A stretch of 20,777 bases of DNA from contig JADGIF010000098.1 in NCBI GenBank assembly GCA_018985225.1, positions 1 to 20,777 on the forward strand, written 5' to 3'. Shown one piece after another: positions 1-8,504 of this stretch. Both the position numbers and the translations under genes were made by a program. Below the pieces are notes generated by a model. The model was not told the origin of the DNA. It made no database searches and saw nothing but the letters and a program-made list of their open reading frames with translations. Source of the DNA: Amoeboradix gromovi (Eukaryota; Sanchytriomycota; Sanchytriomycetes; Sanchytriales; Sanchytriaceae). How positions within the stretch are numbered: the first letter of the stretch is position 1; every line of letters begins with the position of its first letter.

Positions 1-99
1 GAGGAATACAATCAATGAAAGAAAATTGGTATAATAGAAGAAGATCTTTTATTAATGATAGCATTTCCTGCGTATGGTGCACCTCCTTTAAAAACGAGT

Positions 100-131
100 T
101 AGTCTAGTTTTTATATTTTGGTGTCCCATCC
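100..131 (+). repeat. Transposon-end-like motif, copy A
   Basis: The sequence starts TAGTCTAGTTTTTATATTTT and continues into GGTGTCCCATC. It shares the TAGTCTAGTTTTTA head with copies at 11932 and 12086 and the GGTGTCyCAT tail with a copy at 10212. It lies just beyond the C-terminal end of Fanzor relic 1, where an element terminus would be expected. A leading TA dinucleotide and a GTCCCA-type core are typical of Tc1/mariner-like termini, but no matching inverted end was found, so the assignment is tentative. Confidence 0.35.
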
Positions 132-182
132 ATAAAAAGAAGTAAATGGTTTTTTGTGTTAATTTCATATTATGAAACAGTT

Positions 183-700
183 TTAATCAACTTGCTTAGG
201 GATTTGTGAGAATACTTTCATATCGAGTTCCTTCTGACTATCATATCTTTGGCTTGATTTGCTGTTATGCATTCTCTTTACTTCCACTTCATTTTTACAT
301 CTACAGCATTTCTTGGATGTACATTCTTCAGGTACTATGGTCACCGGACCCATTTTGAGAATCGATGACATAATAATCTATTAGGAACCGGATCACACCC
401 TCTCACGTGTGCTTTTCCACCATTCCCCCAGCTAATAGCTCTCTTAAGTCCCCTTTCTTGAATTTCTGTTTCTTTCTCTCTTTATCACTCAATTTGAAAT
501 TCTTTATGTCTTTTCACCAGTTACCAATTCATTATACATCATGTAGTTGATATTTTGTTTTAATCCAAATCGTCTAGATCGCCATTGTTTAAAGCATTTC
601 TGACTATAAAACCAATTTGTCTGGTTTTCTTTAGAGTGCCACATACTGTACATGGCATCAAATTTCCGTGTTTGGACCAGCTTATCAGTCTGAGACGAAT
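183..700 (-). pseudogene. Decayed Fanzor (eukaryotic TnpB-like) nuclease, relic 1
   Basis: On the minus strand the longest open piece (183-371) reads VPEECTSKKCCRC, the E-x-x-T-S-K-x-C-x-x-C start of a TnpB/Fanzor zinc ribbon; the CxxC codons lie near 296-313. Upstream, in a frame shifted by one base and interrupted by stops, the translation gives SWGNGGKAHVRGC followed by PVPNRL (about 375-435). This resembles the G-[DN]-G block that precedes the zinc ribbon in Fanzor proteins. Further upstream is KQWRSRRFGLKQ (about 550-600), like the conserved R-x-x-x-F-x-x-x-Q region. The second zinc knuckle and the final RuvC Asp motif are not visible. Frameshifts and stops show it is not functional. The family assignment rests on motif order that I read by eye. 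Confidence 0.5.
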
Positions 701-960
701 GTATGCTGTACCTGCTAGTTAATTCTTTAGAATTGATTTACCACTTGCAAAAAAATATCGAGTATTTAGCTGTTAGAAAAATCTGGAAAAGTCTTGAAAT
801 TATACAAAAATGCATACAGATTCTCGATAGATGATTTATTCAAGAAAACAATCGAGCTGTTTCATGCAGTTAAACAAGTCTAGAAAGAGAATTTATTGGA
901 GAACTAAAGCTTATGTGATCTCGATAAATAAAGTTATTTTATAATCAGCCATTTATTTTC

Positions 961-1884
961 ATGAATGAAATTTTTGGAATGATTTCTATATTTCTTGCTT
1001 CCAGTTCATCCAGCACCGCTGGAATGTTTGCGAAATTGGCTAGTACCTACATTCATACATTCGATTTGACTTTAATTCGAATGACTAGTCAGGTTGTAAT
1101 AGTTTCAGTATTTTGTTACATTTTTCACATCTCACCGCTAAAAGAACAGCACAAGAAACAACAAATTACGCGTGGTTTACTAGGAAGTGTAAGCTTTACC
1201 CTGGGATTATATGGCAATACTAACATGGAGATGAGTAACTGTACAATACTAAAGTTTGTTGGTAAGTTATTTACAATATTATTGGCAAGGTTTTATTTAA
1301 AAGAAAAGATTTCGATATTGAAAATATCAGCTCTTTTATTGGGATTTTTCGGCGTTTTTCTAGTTGCTAAACCAAGTTTTGTTTTTGGATCCCAAATCCA
1401 TGAAGAGTATCCCATGAGAAACTATGCTGTGATTGCTACAATATTAGGGGCACTTACGCTCAGTGTTTCAACTATTCTAACTAAAACAATAGTCAACAAA
1501 GTTCACGTCCTCTCGCTTATATGGTATTTTTCAATTGTTTCCTTGTTCAGCACTCTTCCATTGCAGTTTTTCAAGGAAACCTCATCCGTTTTATTTAATT
1601 TACATTATGTTGTGTTTATGGTAATTTTTTATTTGTGCTCTCAACTTTTACAGAATGCAGGCCTTAAAACAATCTCCGCCTCTGTAGTAACTTTGATTCA
1701 AATAAGTGATACATTGTTTGGCGTAATGTATGGTGTATACGTTTTTAACGAAACTCTGGATGCGTACAGTAAATTAGGCTGCATCTGCGTCTTATCGGTC
1801 AATTTTTTGCTAGTCTTAGAAAAGTTTTACGAGTCTCAAAAGTTCGGAAAGGTTAAAGACTATATCGAGTTAAGCAGGGCCTAA
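961..1884 (+). CDS. DMT-superfamily (EamA / SLC35G-like) membrane transporter
   Basis: A 307-residue protein with about ten hydrophobic segments in the two-repeat layout of the drug/metabolite transporter superfamily. The first EamA repeat covers roughly residues 5-137 and the second roughly 153-287. The RGLLGSVSFTLGLYG stretch (residues about 70-84) and the following N-x-x-M-x-x-x-x-x-T-I-L-K-F block resemble the SLC35G branch. The substrate cannot be read from the sequence; nucleotide sugars or small organic cations are possible. It likely sits in the plasma or endomembrane. The ATG follows an AT-rich leader, and AATAAA at 1891-1896 lies 6 nt after the stop. It converges with RPL15, with 30 nt between stops. 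No intron is needed. Confidence 0.8.
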   Translation: MNEIFGMISIFLASSSSSTAGMFAKLASTYIHTFDLTLIRMTSQVVIVSVFCYIFHISPLKEQHKKQQITRGLLGSVSFTLGLYGNTNMEMSNCTILKFVGKLFTILLARFYLKEKISILKISALLLGFFGVFLVAKPSFVFGSQIHEEYPMRNYAVIATILGALTLSVSTILTKTIVNKVHVLSLIWYFSIVSLFSTLPLQFFKETSSVLFNLHYVVFMVIFYLCSQLLQNAGLKTISASVVTLIQISDTLFGVMYGVYVFNETLDAYSKLGCICVLSVNFLLVLEKFYESQKFGKVKDYIELSRA

Positions 1885-1914
1885 TCACGCAATAAAATTT
1901 TAAACACAGATTTA

Positions 1915-2526
1915 TTATCTATATCTTCGTAAAGACAACTGGTTATTTCTCTTCCAAGCTGCCTTTCTTGACCCACCAATAGTCTGATTGAAGTTATGTC
2001 CTTTACCAATACCTCTGCTCTTCTTCGTTGCTGATGTGAGTCCACGGCATTCACGATGTTTGTGTTTGTTAGTGGTGATCCATTGCATATGAGGGTCGTT
2101 TCTGATAGCAGCATGTTGTGGGTCAACTAAAATAACCTCATAGTACTTAAAAGTAGCATCTTCTGCTACCCAGTAACTATTCAAAACTCTTAAATTACCG
2201 CATCTTCTACCAACTCTACCTTCAGCAATCGCTTGAAGACTTCTTTGGTTCTTTAATTGTGTAACACCCTGGCTTCCAGGTTTACCATAAACAATACCTT
2301 TATGAACAGGTCGTTTTCTTCCTCCGCGACGAACTCTAATTCTGTAAGTGACGATACCTTGCTTTGCTTTATATCCTAAACGATGCGCTTTATCAACACG
2401 GCTCGGTTTACATTTATGAATTACAGGCAATTGTCTGTATTCCCAGGTTCTAATTCTGTTTAAGAAACGTGCCAAATCACTTTGTTTCTTCTTTGATAGT
2501 TCTTCTAAATAACGGTAAGCTCCCAT
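1915..2526 (-). CDS. RPL15: 60S ribosomal protein L15 (eL15)
   Basis: Cytosolic large-subunit ribosomal protein eL15 of 203 residues, the usual family length. It begins [10 protein letters not shown] and carries the family hallmarks [10 protein letters not shown]-like [42 protein letters not shown] and the terminal [13 protein letters not shown] with RRYR. An in-frame ATG 28 codons upstream exists, but the conserved MGAY start at 2526 is clearly right. AATAAA overlaps the TAA stop (1911-1916). An E-box-like CACGTG sits at 2568-2573, about 42 nt upstream of the start, and could belong to its promoter (inference). Confidence 0.97.
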   Translation of the reverse strand: MGAYRYLEELSKKKQSDLARFLNRIRTWEYRQLPVIHKCKPSRVDKAHRLGYKAKQGIVTYRIRVRRGGRKRPVHKGIVYGKPGSQGVTQLKNQRSLQAIAEGRVGRRCGNLRVLNSYWVAEDATFKYYEVILVDPQHAAIRNDPHMQWITTNKHKHRECRGLTSATKKSRGIGKGHNFNQTIGGSRKAAWKRNNQLSLRRYR

Positions 2527-2974
2527 ATTTTTCGCGGTAGTTTGTCTTCCAATTTCCCACAATGCAACACGTGAGGGGGTTGAAACAAATACCCGAAAAT
2601 TGAAAAACACTGCAAGGACGTCTTTAAAATATGTAGGATGATATCAGTAACATTTCATGAGGTTTAGCGTGATAATCTACCGGCTCTCATACATTTCAAT
2701 CTCGGTCGTTTCATATTGACCTATCCAGATGTCGATAAGCTGTATGTACTCCTTAAAGGAGAACATAGGGCACCTCAAGATCACATGACTTTTACAGGCA
2801 AGAAACTACAAGTTCTAGTTATGCTTATTAGTTGTCGCCTTATGTACAGAATTGTTTTAACTTCCTTAGCCTCAAATTTGTATTGAGTTAATTATTTGGA
2901 GCAAAAAATTGCGTCATGCTCACGCTGATCCTACCATGTGATACATATTTATAAGAGCGGTATCCCTGATAAAT
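2527..2974. other. Divergent intergenic region, RPL15 / C2H2 gene
   Basis: A 448-nt spacer between two divergent starts. It holds CACGTG at 2568-2573 near RPL15 and a TATAAG at 2950-2955, 20 nt ahead of the C2H2 start. A 72-codon open stretch (2668-2886, plus strand) has no early ATG and no recognisable similarity, so I do not call it a gene. Nothing else is recognised. Confidence 0.5.
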
Positions 2975-3304
2975 ATGGAATGTATGTGGAATCATTGTGG
3001 TAAACTAATCGAACAAGATGATATCAAGGCTCACTTAAACGCGCATATTGGCTACAAAAGAGACCATAATTTTCAGGGGAATTGCCGCTGGATGGACAAA
3101 TCTAATTGTACATACATTGGAAACTCTAGGCATCTGCTCCTTAGCCACCTAAAAAGACATTATAATGGCCCAATATATACCTGCAAGTTTTGTAAAATTA
3201 AAAAGTACAAGTGGAGCCACGATCTGCTTAAACATGAACGCAAATGCAAAATGCAAACATTTCAAGAGATAGTCGATTTACTATTTGATGGTCTAACAGA
3301 GTAA
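2975..3304 (+). CDS. Small C2H2 zinc-finger protein
   Basis: A 109-residue protein made almost entirely of zinc-finger units. Finger 1: C4-x3-C8 with H19/H23 (CMWNHC ... HLNAH). Finger 2: an insert-bearing C-x6-C with HLKRH (about residues 37-62), like the extended fingers of GLI/Zic or ARID2-type proteins. Finger 3: YTCKFC ... HERKC, ending in a C2HC arrangement (about 68-92). A short acidic tail follows. It is probably a nuclear nucleic-acid-binding protein, but the target is unknown. A TATA-like element lies 20 nt upstream. Its TAA stop directly touches the stop of the convergent MyTH4-FERM gene, and its nearest AATAAA (3344-3349) lies within that gene's last exon. Confidence 0.75.
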   Translation: MECMWNHCGKLIEQDDIKAHLNAHIGYKRDHNFQGNCRWMDKSNCTYIGNSRHLLLSHLKRHYNGPIYTCKFCKIKKYKWSHDLLKHERKCKMQTFQEIVDLLFDGLTE

Positions 3305-5663
3305 TCAAGCCCAATTCATATTTTTGGATTCCTTGGTATTTCCAATAAACTCTTGTATTTTCTGCATTCTATATTAATTTTAGTTACAGTGCATTTAAAA
3401 CCGGCCCTTGACTAGTAACTAGCTTGACAGTAGTTTTTTTAATCAGGTCTCCATGTGTAATCATAACATCTGTGTCCCCAAATCTAGTATTTAAAATCTT
3501 TGAATATGGAACAAAAAGTATCTCTTCAAACTTACTCGTCTCATGTATATATAAACCCTTTGCGTTTACGGTGACCATGGCTTCTTTTTTAGTCTTTGGG
3601 TAATCAGGTACTGCCATATAATATGAAAACCCCCCATAAAGTTTTAAGTTACTTGCTAACATAATATATGCATCATGCAGTTTGTCTTTTGTATAGCTAT
3701 TGTAAAATGATATTTTCTTGAATACGTCATTCCTCAGTTGCATTAATTCCTTGTTCATATTCTCCGAAAAAAGCGAGGGGATATCTTTTTCCGTTGAGTC
3801 TCTGTATTTACCTAATATTGCAAACATGTCAATTAATTTATCCTTATTGTTTGCAAAATCAGTGCTTGTTATCCATTTCCCAAGCACTACGCTAGCGGCC
3901 GCCTGCGAGAACTCCATGTAACTACTTGGAATCACTGCCGGTACTTTCCACAATATTTTAGTCAATGTCAGTCTATGAACATTCAAGTCTTTCAACTTGC
4001 CCTTGACAGCTATCGATTTTAGTTGACTAAATACATCCAAAACATATTGATGATCATCCGGTACAATCACCTCACCTTCTGGGAGCACACCACAAACAGT
4101 GGATATATTATATAATTCATCTTTCATATCTATTTTGTTGGCAATCATGTCTAGCAACTCTCCAATCGTCGCAAATACATCTACTTCAAATGTCTGTGGT
4201 TGACTACCGATATGAACAGGTAGCGAAACTGGTTTGCCATTTATAATCGCTGCAAATTCTTCAACTGTTGGCAAAAACAATCTGTCTTTTATAGTTTCTT
4301 TTAGTTTTAAAAACTTTAAACAGTCTTCCGCTACGGTATTCCATGATTTTGTCGTGTTCAACGCTATTGATATGCAATGCCTTTTCAAATACAGTTCTAT
4401 ATTCTTTGGTGGTTTGGTAAAGATACAAATTAGTTTGATCAAGTACCAGCCTCGTTGTTCCGAATCTCCGATTCCTCTATTGTTAGTTGTTTGCTTAATA
4501 ACCTGGGCTATGATCTCTTCTAACAGCTCTGGATATCTCTTACAAGCCTTTAGTACATTCATTGCTGCCTCTTCTTTGTTAATTCTATCGTTTGGTAAAT
4601 CCCCCATAAATATCATAATATTCGTAAACGTATCGATTGCATCATCCTTGTCCTTTAGCATGCACATTTGCATAGTCAAGGGCCCCTTGACTACTTGCTT
4701 AGAGAACTTCACTAATTCTACGGTTGTTTGGTTACCCCAATCAGTGGTTGACTTTGTTTTAGCCCTCCTTAGGGTTCCAGTATTATTGTTTGCGGTGTCC
4801 TGTTTAAAAAAATATTTAATAGCATAATCTATGAAGTGATATTGATCCAGCTCCTTGGCTAATTGCGGATCAACCGATCTCATAGGATTAGCTTGGCTAG
4901 GATCTCCAACAGACCTGCGATTACGTTCATTAGATTGTATAATAGTGGACTGAGCAGTTCTTAATGTAGGCTCGTTGGGTTCGTTTTCCTCATCTCTGTA
5001 CTTGCGAATAAGATACTTTACAGTAAAAACATCAATAGCCTTAGAGTTGGTGAAAATTGGTTGAAGAATTTGAATAGGGACCCAATCCATGGAGTCATTG
5101 ACCTCTAGACATCCCCAGAAGTTGTCAGGACTTATTTGAATTACAGTTCCTGTAGTGTATCGTTGAATGATTTTGTTATGGGGGTCAGTGAAGTCCTGAA
5201 GGACTACTGCTCGATACTCACCACGAGTGAGAATTTTGAGATAGTTTTCATAAACTTTTTTAATTCGCTCTCCAGGAGCAGCGAGCTCAAAAGAATCACT
5301 TTTCGTAGATATAACTAGGGCAGAATCTGTAAAGTTATCAAGAACAATGTCATCAAAGGTGTAATCACTGCCAAGGAACTCAACACCATTAGAATAAATG
5401 CGCAGATCTAACGGTTTTTGTTTATGTAATACTTTGAAATAATGATGAAAATACTTTGTGCGGGATAGTGATTGAATCTGCGGTTTAAAGTCATCGAAGT
5501 TGGAAACGGATAAAGCAGTAAAATCAGCATTACATAGTTCTTTAATTTTGTTAAAATCGCGTTTAATTTGACCGACTAAGAATTCCTTATCTTTCATATT
5601 TGTAATCTCTTGATCCTCATATAGACTTCTTCTTATTATTTTAATTTTAAGTCCGGAAGACAT
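3305..5663 (-). CDS. Motorless SH3-MyTH4-FERM protein, myosin-VII-tail-like (one 19-nt intron)
   Basis: The unspliced frame gives 759 residues and stops short in the last FERM helix. Removing 3369-3387 extends it to 779 residues ending LMQKIQEFIGNTKESKNMNWA, the expected F3 C-terminal helix. Domains by eye: FERM F3/PH-like lobe (about 60-148), variant SH3 (about 150-205, with W183), MyTH4 (about 275-435: GPLTMQM, FMGDL, IKQTTNN, RGWYLIKLICIFTKPP), FERM (about 470-779). This is the order of the C-terminal half of a myosin VII tail (FERM1 end-SH3-MyTH4-FERM2), without motor, IQ or coiled coil. The opposite-strand VAMP gene begins 82 nt upstream, leaving no room for a motor. It probably links cortical actin, microtubules or adhesion receptors (family knowledge). 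Confidence 0.85.
3369..3387 (-). other. 19-nt spliceosomal intron in the MyTH4-FERM gene
   Basis: On the minus strand the segment reads GTAACTAAAATTAATATAG. It starts inside the codon before an in-frame TAA. Its removal joins GCA-CT to A-ATG and restores the FERM C-terminal helix. The 3' part ATTAAT-ATAG matches the branch-site spacing of the other introns in the window. The spliced coding length is 2340 nt, divisible by three. Confidence 0.8.
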
Positions 5664-5745
5664 GCTCTGGCCTAGTTTTCAAAATTCGTATTCAGAGCAA
5701 AAAAGACGTGGGCCAATATCATCAAGGGGTAAAGTCCATAACAAA

Positions 5746-6039
5746 ATGTCTACTGCATCCCCACCAAAATCAAACACCAAGCAACTTCAATCAGAAGTAA
5801 ACGAAGTAGTGGGTATTATGCAAGATAATATCCACAAAGTCATGGAAAGAGGAGAACAGCTGGATCAGCTACAGACGAAAACTGATGACCTGCAACAATC
5901 TAGTATGCAATTTAGGCGTGGAGCTAACAGAGTGCGAAGACAGATGTGGTGGAGAGATATGAAAGTTAAGCTATTAATTGGCGGAACCATTATTATTATT
6001 ATTATCATAATTGTAGTCGCTGCAACTAGTGGAAAATAA
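5746..6039 (+). CDS. Synaptobrevin/VAMP-type R-SNARE (Snc-like)
   Basis: A 97-residue vesicle R-SNARE beginning MSTASPPKSN. The SNARE motif spans about residues 13-72 with the zero-layer Arg in VMERGEQLD (R35). It is followed by the fungal-type FRRGANRVRRQMWWRDMK juxtamembrane segment and a C-terminal anchor (about 74-92) containing eight consecutive Ile encoded by an ATT/ATC run. An in-frame ATG at 5662 would add 28 residues, but it overlaps the start codon of the divergent MyTH4-FERM gene and the extension is not SNARE-like, so 5746 is preferred. It would pair with Qa and Qbc SNAREs in exocytic or endosomal fusion. AATAAA (6038-6043) overlaps the stop. Confidence 0.92.
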   Translation: MSTASPPKSNTKQLQSEVNEVVGIMQDNIHKVMERGEQLDQLQTKTDDLQQSSMQFRRGANRVRRQMWWRDMKVKLLIGGTIIIIIIIIVVAATSGK

Positions 6040-6408
6040 TAAATTGCATTTTTATTCATATATGCTGGATTTTGCTGCGAACTCTTGTTATGCTCTTTGA
6101 TGGTTTAAACTATATCCTATGCTTATTAGCATATTCTCGGTTGTGGAGTGGCTCTGGTATGCTGGTCCTATACAATTAGCAGTCTACAGAGCAAAACCGT
6201 TCCATCTCGGTGAAATTGTGCTATTTAAGCTAGTCTATGGGATTGTTTCCGTAAGGTTGGGGGGGGGGGTGCACTTGGGGTTAGTTTCTTATGCAAGGGC
6301 GTTTTAGGTCCTCTCTAGAAGTTTAATATCTGTGCAATAAACTTGGGAATTGCTCAGACGTTTTTCGTTACTTGGGCGAAAAATCATCCAGAATGCGTAT
6401 CAAGCAAA
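6040..6408. other. Gene-free spacer with an 11-G run
   Basis: This 369-nt spacer lies between the 3' ends of the VAMP and carrier genes. It contains a run of 11 G (6259-6269), odd in such AT-rich DNA, and a GTCTACAGAGCA string at 6182-6193 that weakly resembles the transposon-end-like motif. A 62-codon open frame (6119-6307) runs through the G tract and looks accidental. No gene or RNA is recognised. Confidence 0.5.
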
Positions 6409-7332
6409 TTAATCATTTATTGACAAAAAATTCTTCATCTGCTCATAAACCATAAAGCTAATCATGCTCATCGGAATCACTTTTATATATCCAATACTTA
6501 AGGAGACGTAGAAACCACGCCATCCATTCTCTGAATAAATAGTATTAATTGTTTTCAATATAGTGGAGTAGTTCACATCCACTAAAGAATACACCTGCAT
6601 TCTTCTGCGGATTATTTCAAAGGGATAAGAAATGGTTTGCGCAGCCGCACCGCTTACTCCCCCATTTATTAAATGCGCGTGCATAGGTAAAATATCATAA
6701 TATTTTCTGCTAATAAGTATACATTGCTCATAAGTTAAAAAAGCGAAGCCAGCATAAGGAATCATTCCAAGGATAGTAGGAGCAAATCCATTGTAAAAGT
6801 TGAAAAACTTTCCATTGCCTTGGTTATATATTTGTGCAATCGTGGCAATAACCGAGCACTTGTTCAACTGAACGGCTAAACGAACACGAAGAACTTCAAT
6901 AGGATAAGTCACAAAGACACTACACATGCCACTTAAACTTCCACAAGTGAATTCGCGTAGTTTCGATCTTTTTTCCTTCATAATTATGCTTTTGAACTGC
7001 TCATAACTGGTGAATTTAATTGCGGCATACGGAAATATTCTAAAAAGGGTTGCAGAGTGTCCTTGAAGTAGCCCACGGATTCCAAATTCACCATAAATTC
7101 TGCTGAGAGCTATGAATGCACCACGTACACTTCCCAGATATACAGAATATTTATTGGTGTGACTTTTTGATGTAGTTTGAAATATTATTTTTAGTCTATC
7201 TAGTGGTGCTACTGCTGTTTTAGCAGCGCTTCCAGCTATACCGCCGGCGATCAGGGAATTCAAGACATAGCTCAGCGATTGTTTCGATTTACGAATAGGC
7301 GCTGCTGAGGCTTCATTGACTTCATTCTCCAT
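6409..7332 (-). CDS. LEU5: Mitochondrial carrier, CoA-transporter-like (LEU5/SLC25A42/SLC25A16 group)
   Basis: A 307-residue inner-membrane carrier with the standard three tandem repeats of about 100 residues. The P-x-[DE]-x-x-[KR] signatures are visible: PLDRLK in repeat 1, PIEVLR in repeat 2 and PFEIIR in repeat 3. Repeat 1 reads AGSAAKTAVAPLDRLKIIFQ, followed by GHSATLFRIFPYAAIKF. Both closely resemble the yeast Leu5 and animal SLC25A42 coenzyme A carriers, so import of CoA (possibly exchanged for adenine nucleotides) is the likely role. Assignment within the SLC25A16/A42/LEU5 cluster is less certain. An AATAAA lies 4 nt before the stop (6416-6421). It is divergent from the thrombospondin-repeat gene with a 167-nt shared promoter region. 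Confidence 0.85.
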   Translation of the reverse strand: MENEVNEASAAPIRKSKQSLSYVLNSLIAGGIAGSAAKTAVAPLDRLKIIFQTTSKSHTNKYSVYLGSVRGAFIALSRIYGEFGIRGLLQGHSATLFRIFPYAAIKFTSYEQFKSIIMKEKRSKLREFTCGSLSGMCSVFVTYPIEVLRVRLAVQLNKCSVIATIAQIYNQGNGKFFNFYNGFAPTILGMIPYAGFAFLTYEQCILISRKYYDILPMHAHLINGGVSGAAAQTISYPFEIIRRRMQVYSLVDVNYSTILKTINTIYSENGWRGFYVSLSIGYIKVIPMSMISFMVYEQMKNFLSIND

Positions 7333-7499
7333 TCGTTTAAAAAATTCTCTTTTCGGTTACATTAAACCAACCTTCTAAACCAATATCTTAACTAAAATCA
7401 ATACATTTGCTATGGGCTACTAAAAGCCAATTGCGCCCATTTGCGCCAAATCACCTATTTGGGTCTTGCACCTCATGATTTGAACAGCTACCCCTTTAA

Positions 7500-8504
7500 A
7501 TGCAACTTCTCGTTCTTTCGGTGTTAGCAAAGTCTGCTATTGAAAGGGAATACGACCGATTCCAAAGCACCCACGATACCGGTCAAGCTGTGTGTTCAAA
7601 GGACTATCTTTTTAAAACATTGATTTGCGGTAAAAATTGTAAAGAATTCGAAATCGGGTGTCAAAGGATGGTGGACGATCTAGATAATAGCTATAGTTAC
7701 AGAAAACAAGGAACTGTTACTTACGACGAAATAAAATGTCCATTACTATGGAAATGTAATACCCAATATTCTTGCCCAACTGATAGAATCATAAGTGGAA
7801 TAAAATGCAATGGGTGGCGCTGTAAGAATCCAGGTGTATTTTGCGATAAGGTCGTTGGTCAATTTGGCCAACCAAAAGTTGGCGATGAATGCTTCTGGAC
7901 AGATAAATTGAACAAGAATATGCCTTTTAGAGAATGTCCGTCTGGATACGTTGCCAAGGGAATTAGCTGTAACTCAATTTGGTGTCAGGAGTTGAAGCTG
8001 CAGTGTTGTCCGTTATACCAAGCCAATAAAGACTGTAAAACCAGCTCATGGAATCAATGGTCTCAGTGCTCCGACAACAAGCAGCAAAGGAGTAAAACTG
8101 TCATTAGCAAAGAAATCGGTGACGGTAAAAAATGCGCAAATCTTTCGGAAACACAAAGTTGTCAAAAATGTGTTCTGGGTGAGTGGAAAGCATGGTCACG
8201 ATGTGAAAAAAATAGAAGAATTAGAATCCGAAATATTATTAAATCCCCTTATGGTGACGTTAGTCCTTGTGGACCCTTGCAAGAGATTCAGTCTTGCGCT
8301 TCTCCAATGCCACCTCCTAAGACAGGTGAGAAGGACTGCAGAGTGTCAAAATGGGGCCAATGGACAAAATGCCACAAAAAGGTACAAACAAGAAGTAGAA
8401 AAATTGTGCAAAATCCAAGTAAAAACGGCAAGAAATGTCCAAATCTTACGGAGTCCAGAAAGTGTTGTGCTGCTTATGGATACAATTTGTCAAAGTGTCA
8501 ATAA
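7500..8504 (+). CDS. Secreted protein with a Cys-rich pair and three thrombospondin type-1 repeats
   Basis: A 334-residue Cys-rich protein. The N-terminus MQLLVLSVLAKSA is a short hydrophobic stretch consistent with a signal peptide. Residues about 80-172 hold two related blocks of the form CP-x-x-[RY]-x-x-x-GI-x-C-N-x-x-x-C-x(5,6)-C. Three TSR units follow at about 179-221, 224-266 and 280-322, each with a W-x-x-W C-mannosylation-type motif (WNQW, WKAW, WGQW) and the spaced R-x-R and C-x-x-L-x-E-x-x-x-C pattern. There is no transmembrane segment. It is probably an extracellular adhesion or matrix protein (inference). AATAAA overlaps the stop, suggesting a genuine end, though Fanzor relic 2 begins immediately after and a truncated C-terminus cannot be excluded. 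Confidence 0.8.
   Translation: MQLLVLSVLAKSAIEREYDRFQSTHDTGQAVCSKDYLFKTLICGKNCKEFEIGCQRMVDDLDNSYSYRKQGTVTYDEIKCPLLWKCNTQYSCPTDRIISGIKCNGWRCKNPGVFCDKVVGQFGQPKVGDECFWTDKLNKNMPFRECPSGYVAKGISCNSIWCQELKLQCCPLYQANKDCKTSSWNQWSQCSDNKQQRSKTVISKEIGDGKKCANLSETQSCQKCVLGEWKAWSRCEKNRRIRIRNIIKSPYGDVSPCGPLQEIQSCASPMPPPKTGEKDCRVSKWGQWTKCHKKVQTRSRKIVQNPSKNGKKCPNLTESRKCCAAYGYNLSKCQ

Noticed and set aside
2668-2886. 72-codon open stretch upstream of the C2H2 gene
   Set aside because: No early ATG, no recognisable domain, and no AATAAA/AGTAAA near its stop.
4234-4827. 197-codon plus-strand ORF
   Set aside because: It lies entirely antisense to the conserved MyTH4-FERM coding region and shows only hydrophobic shadow composition.
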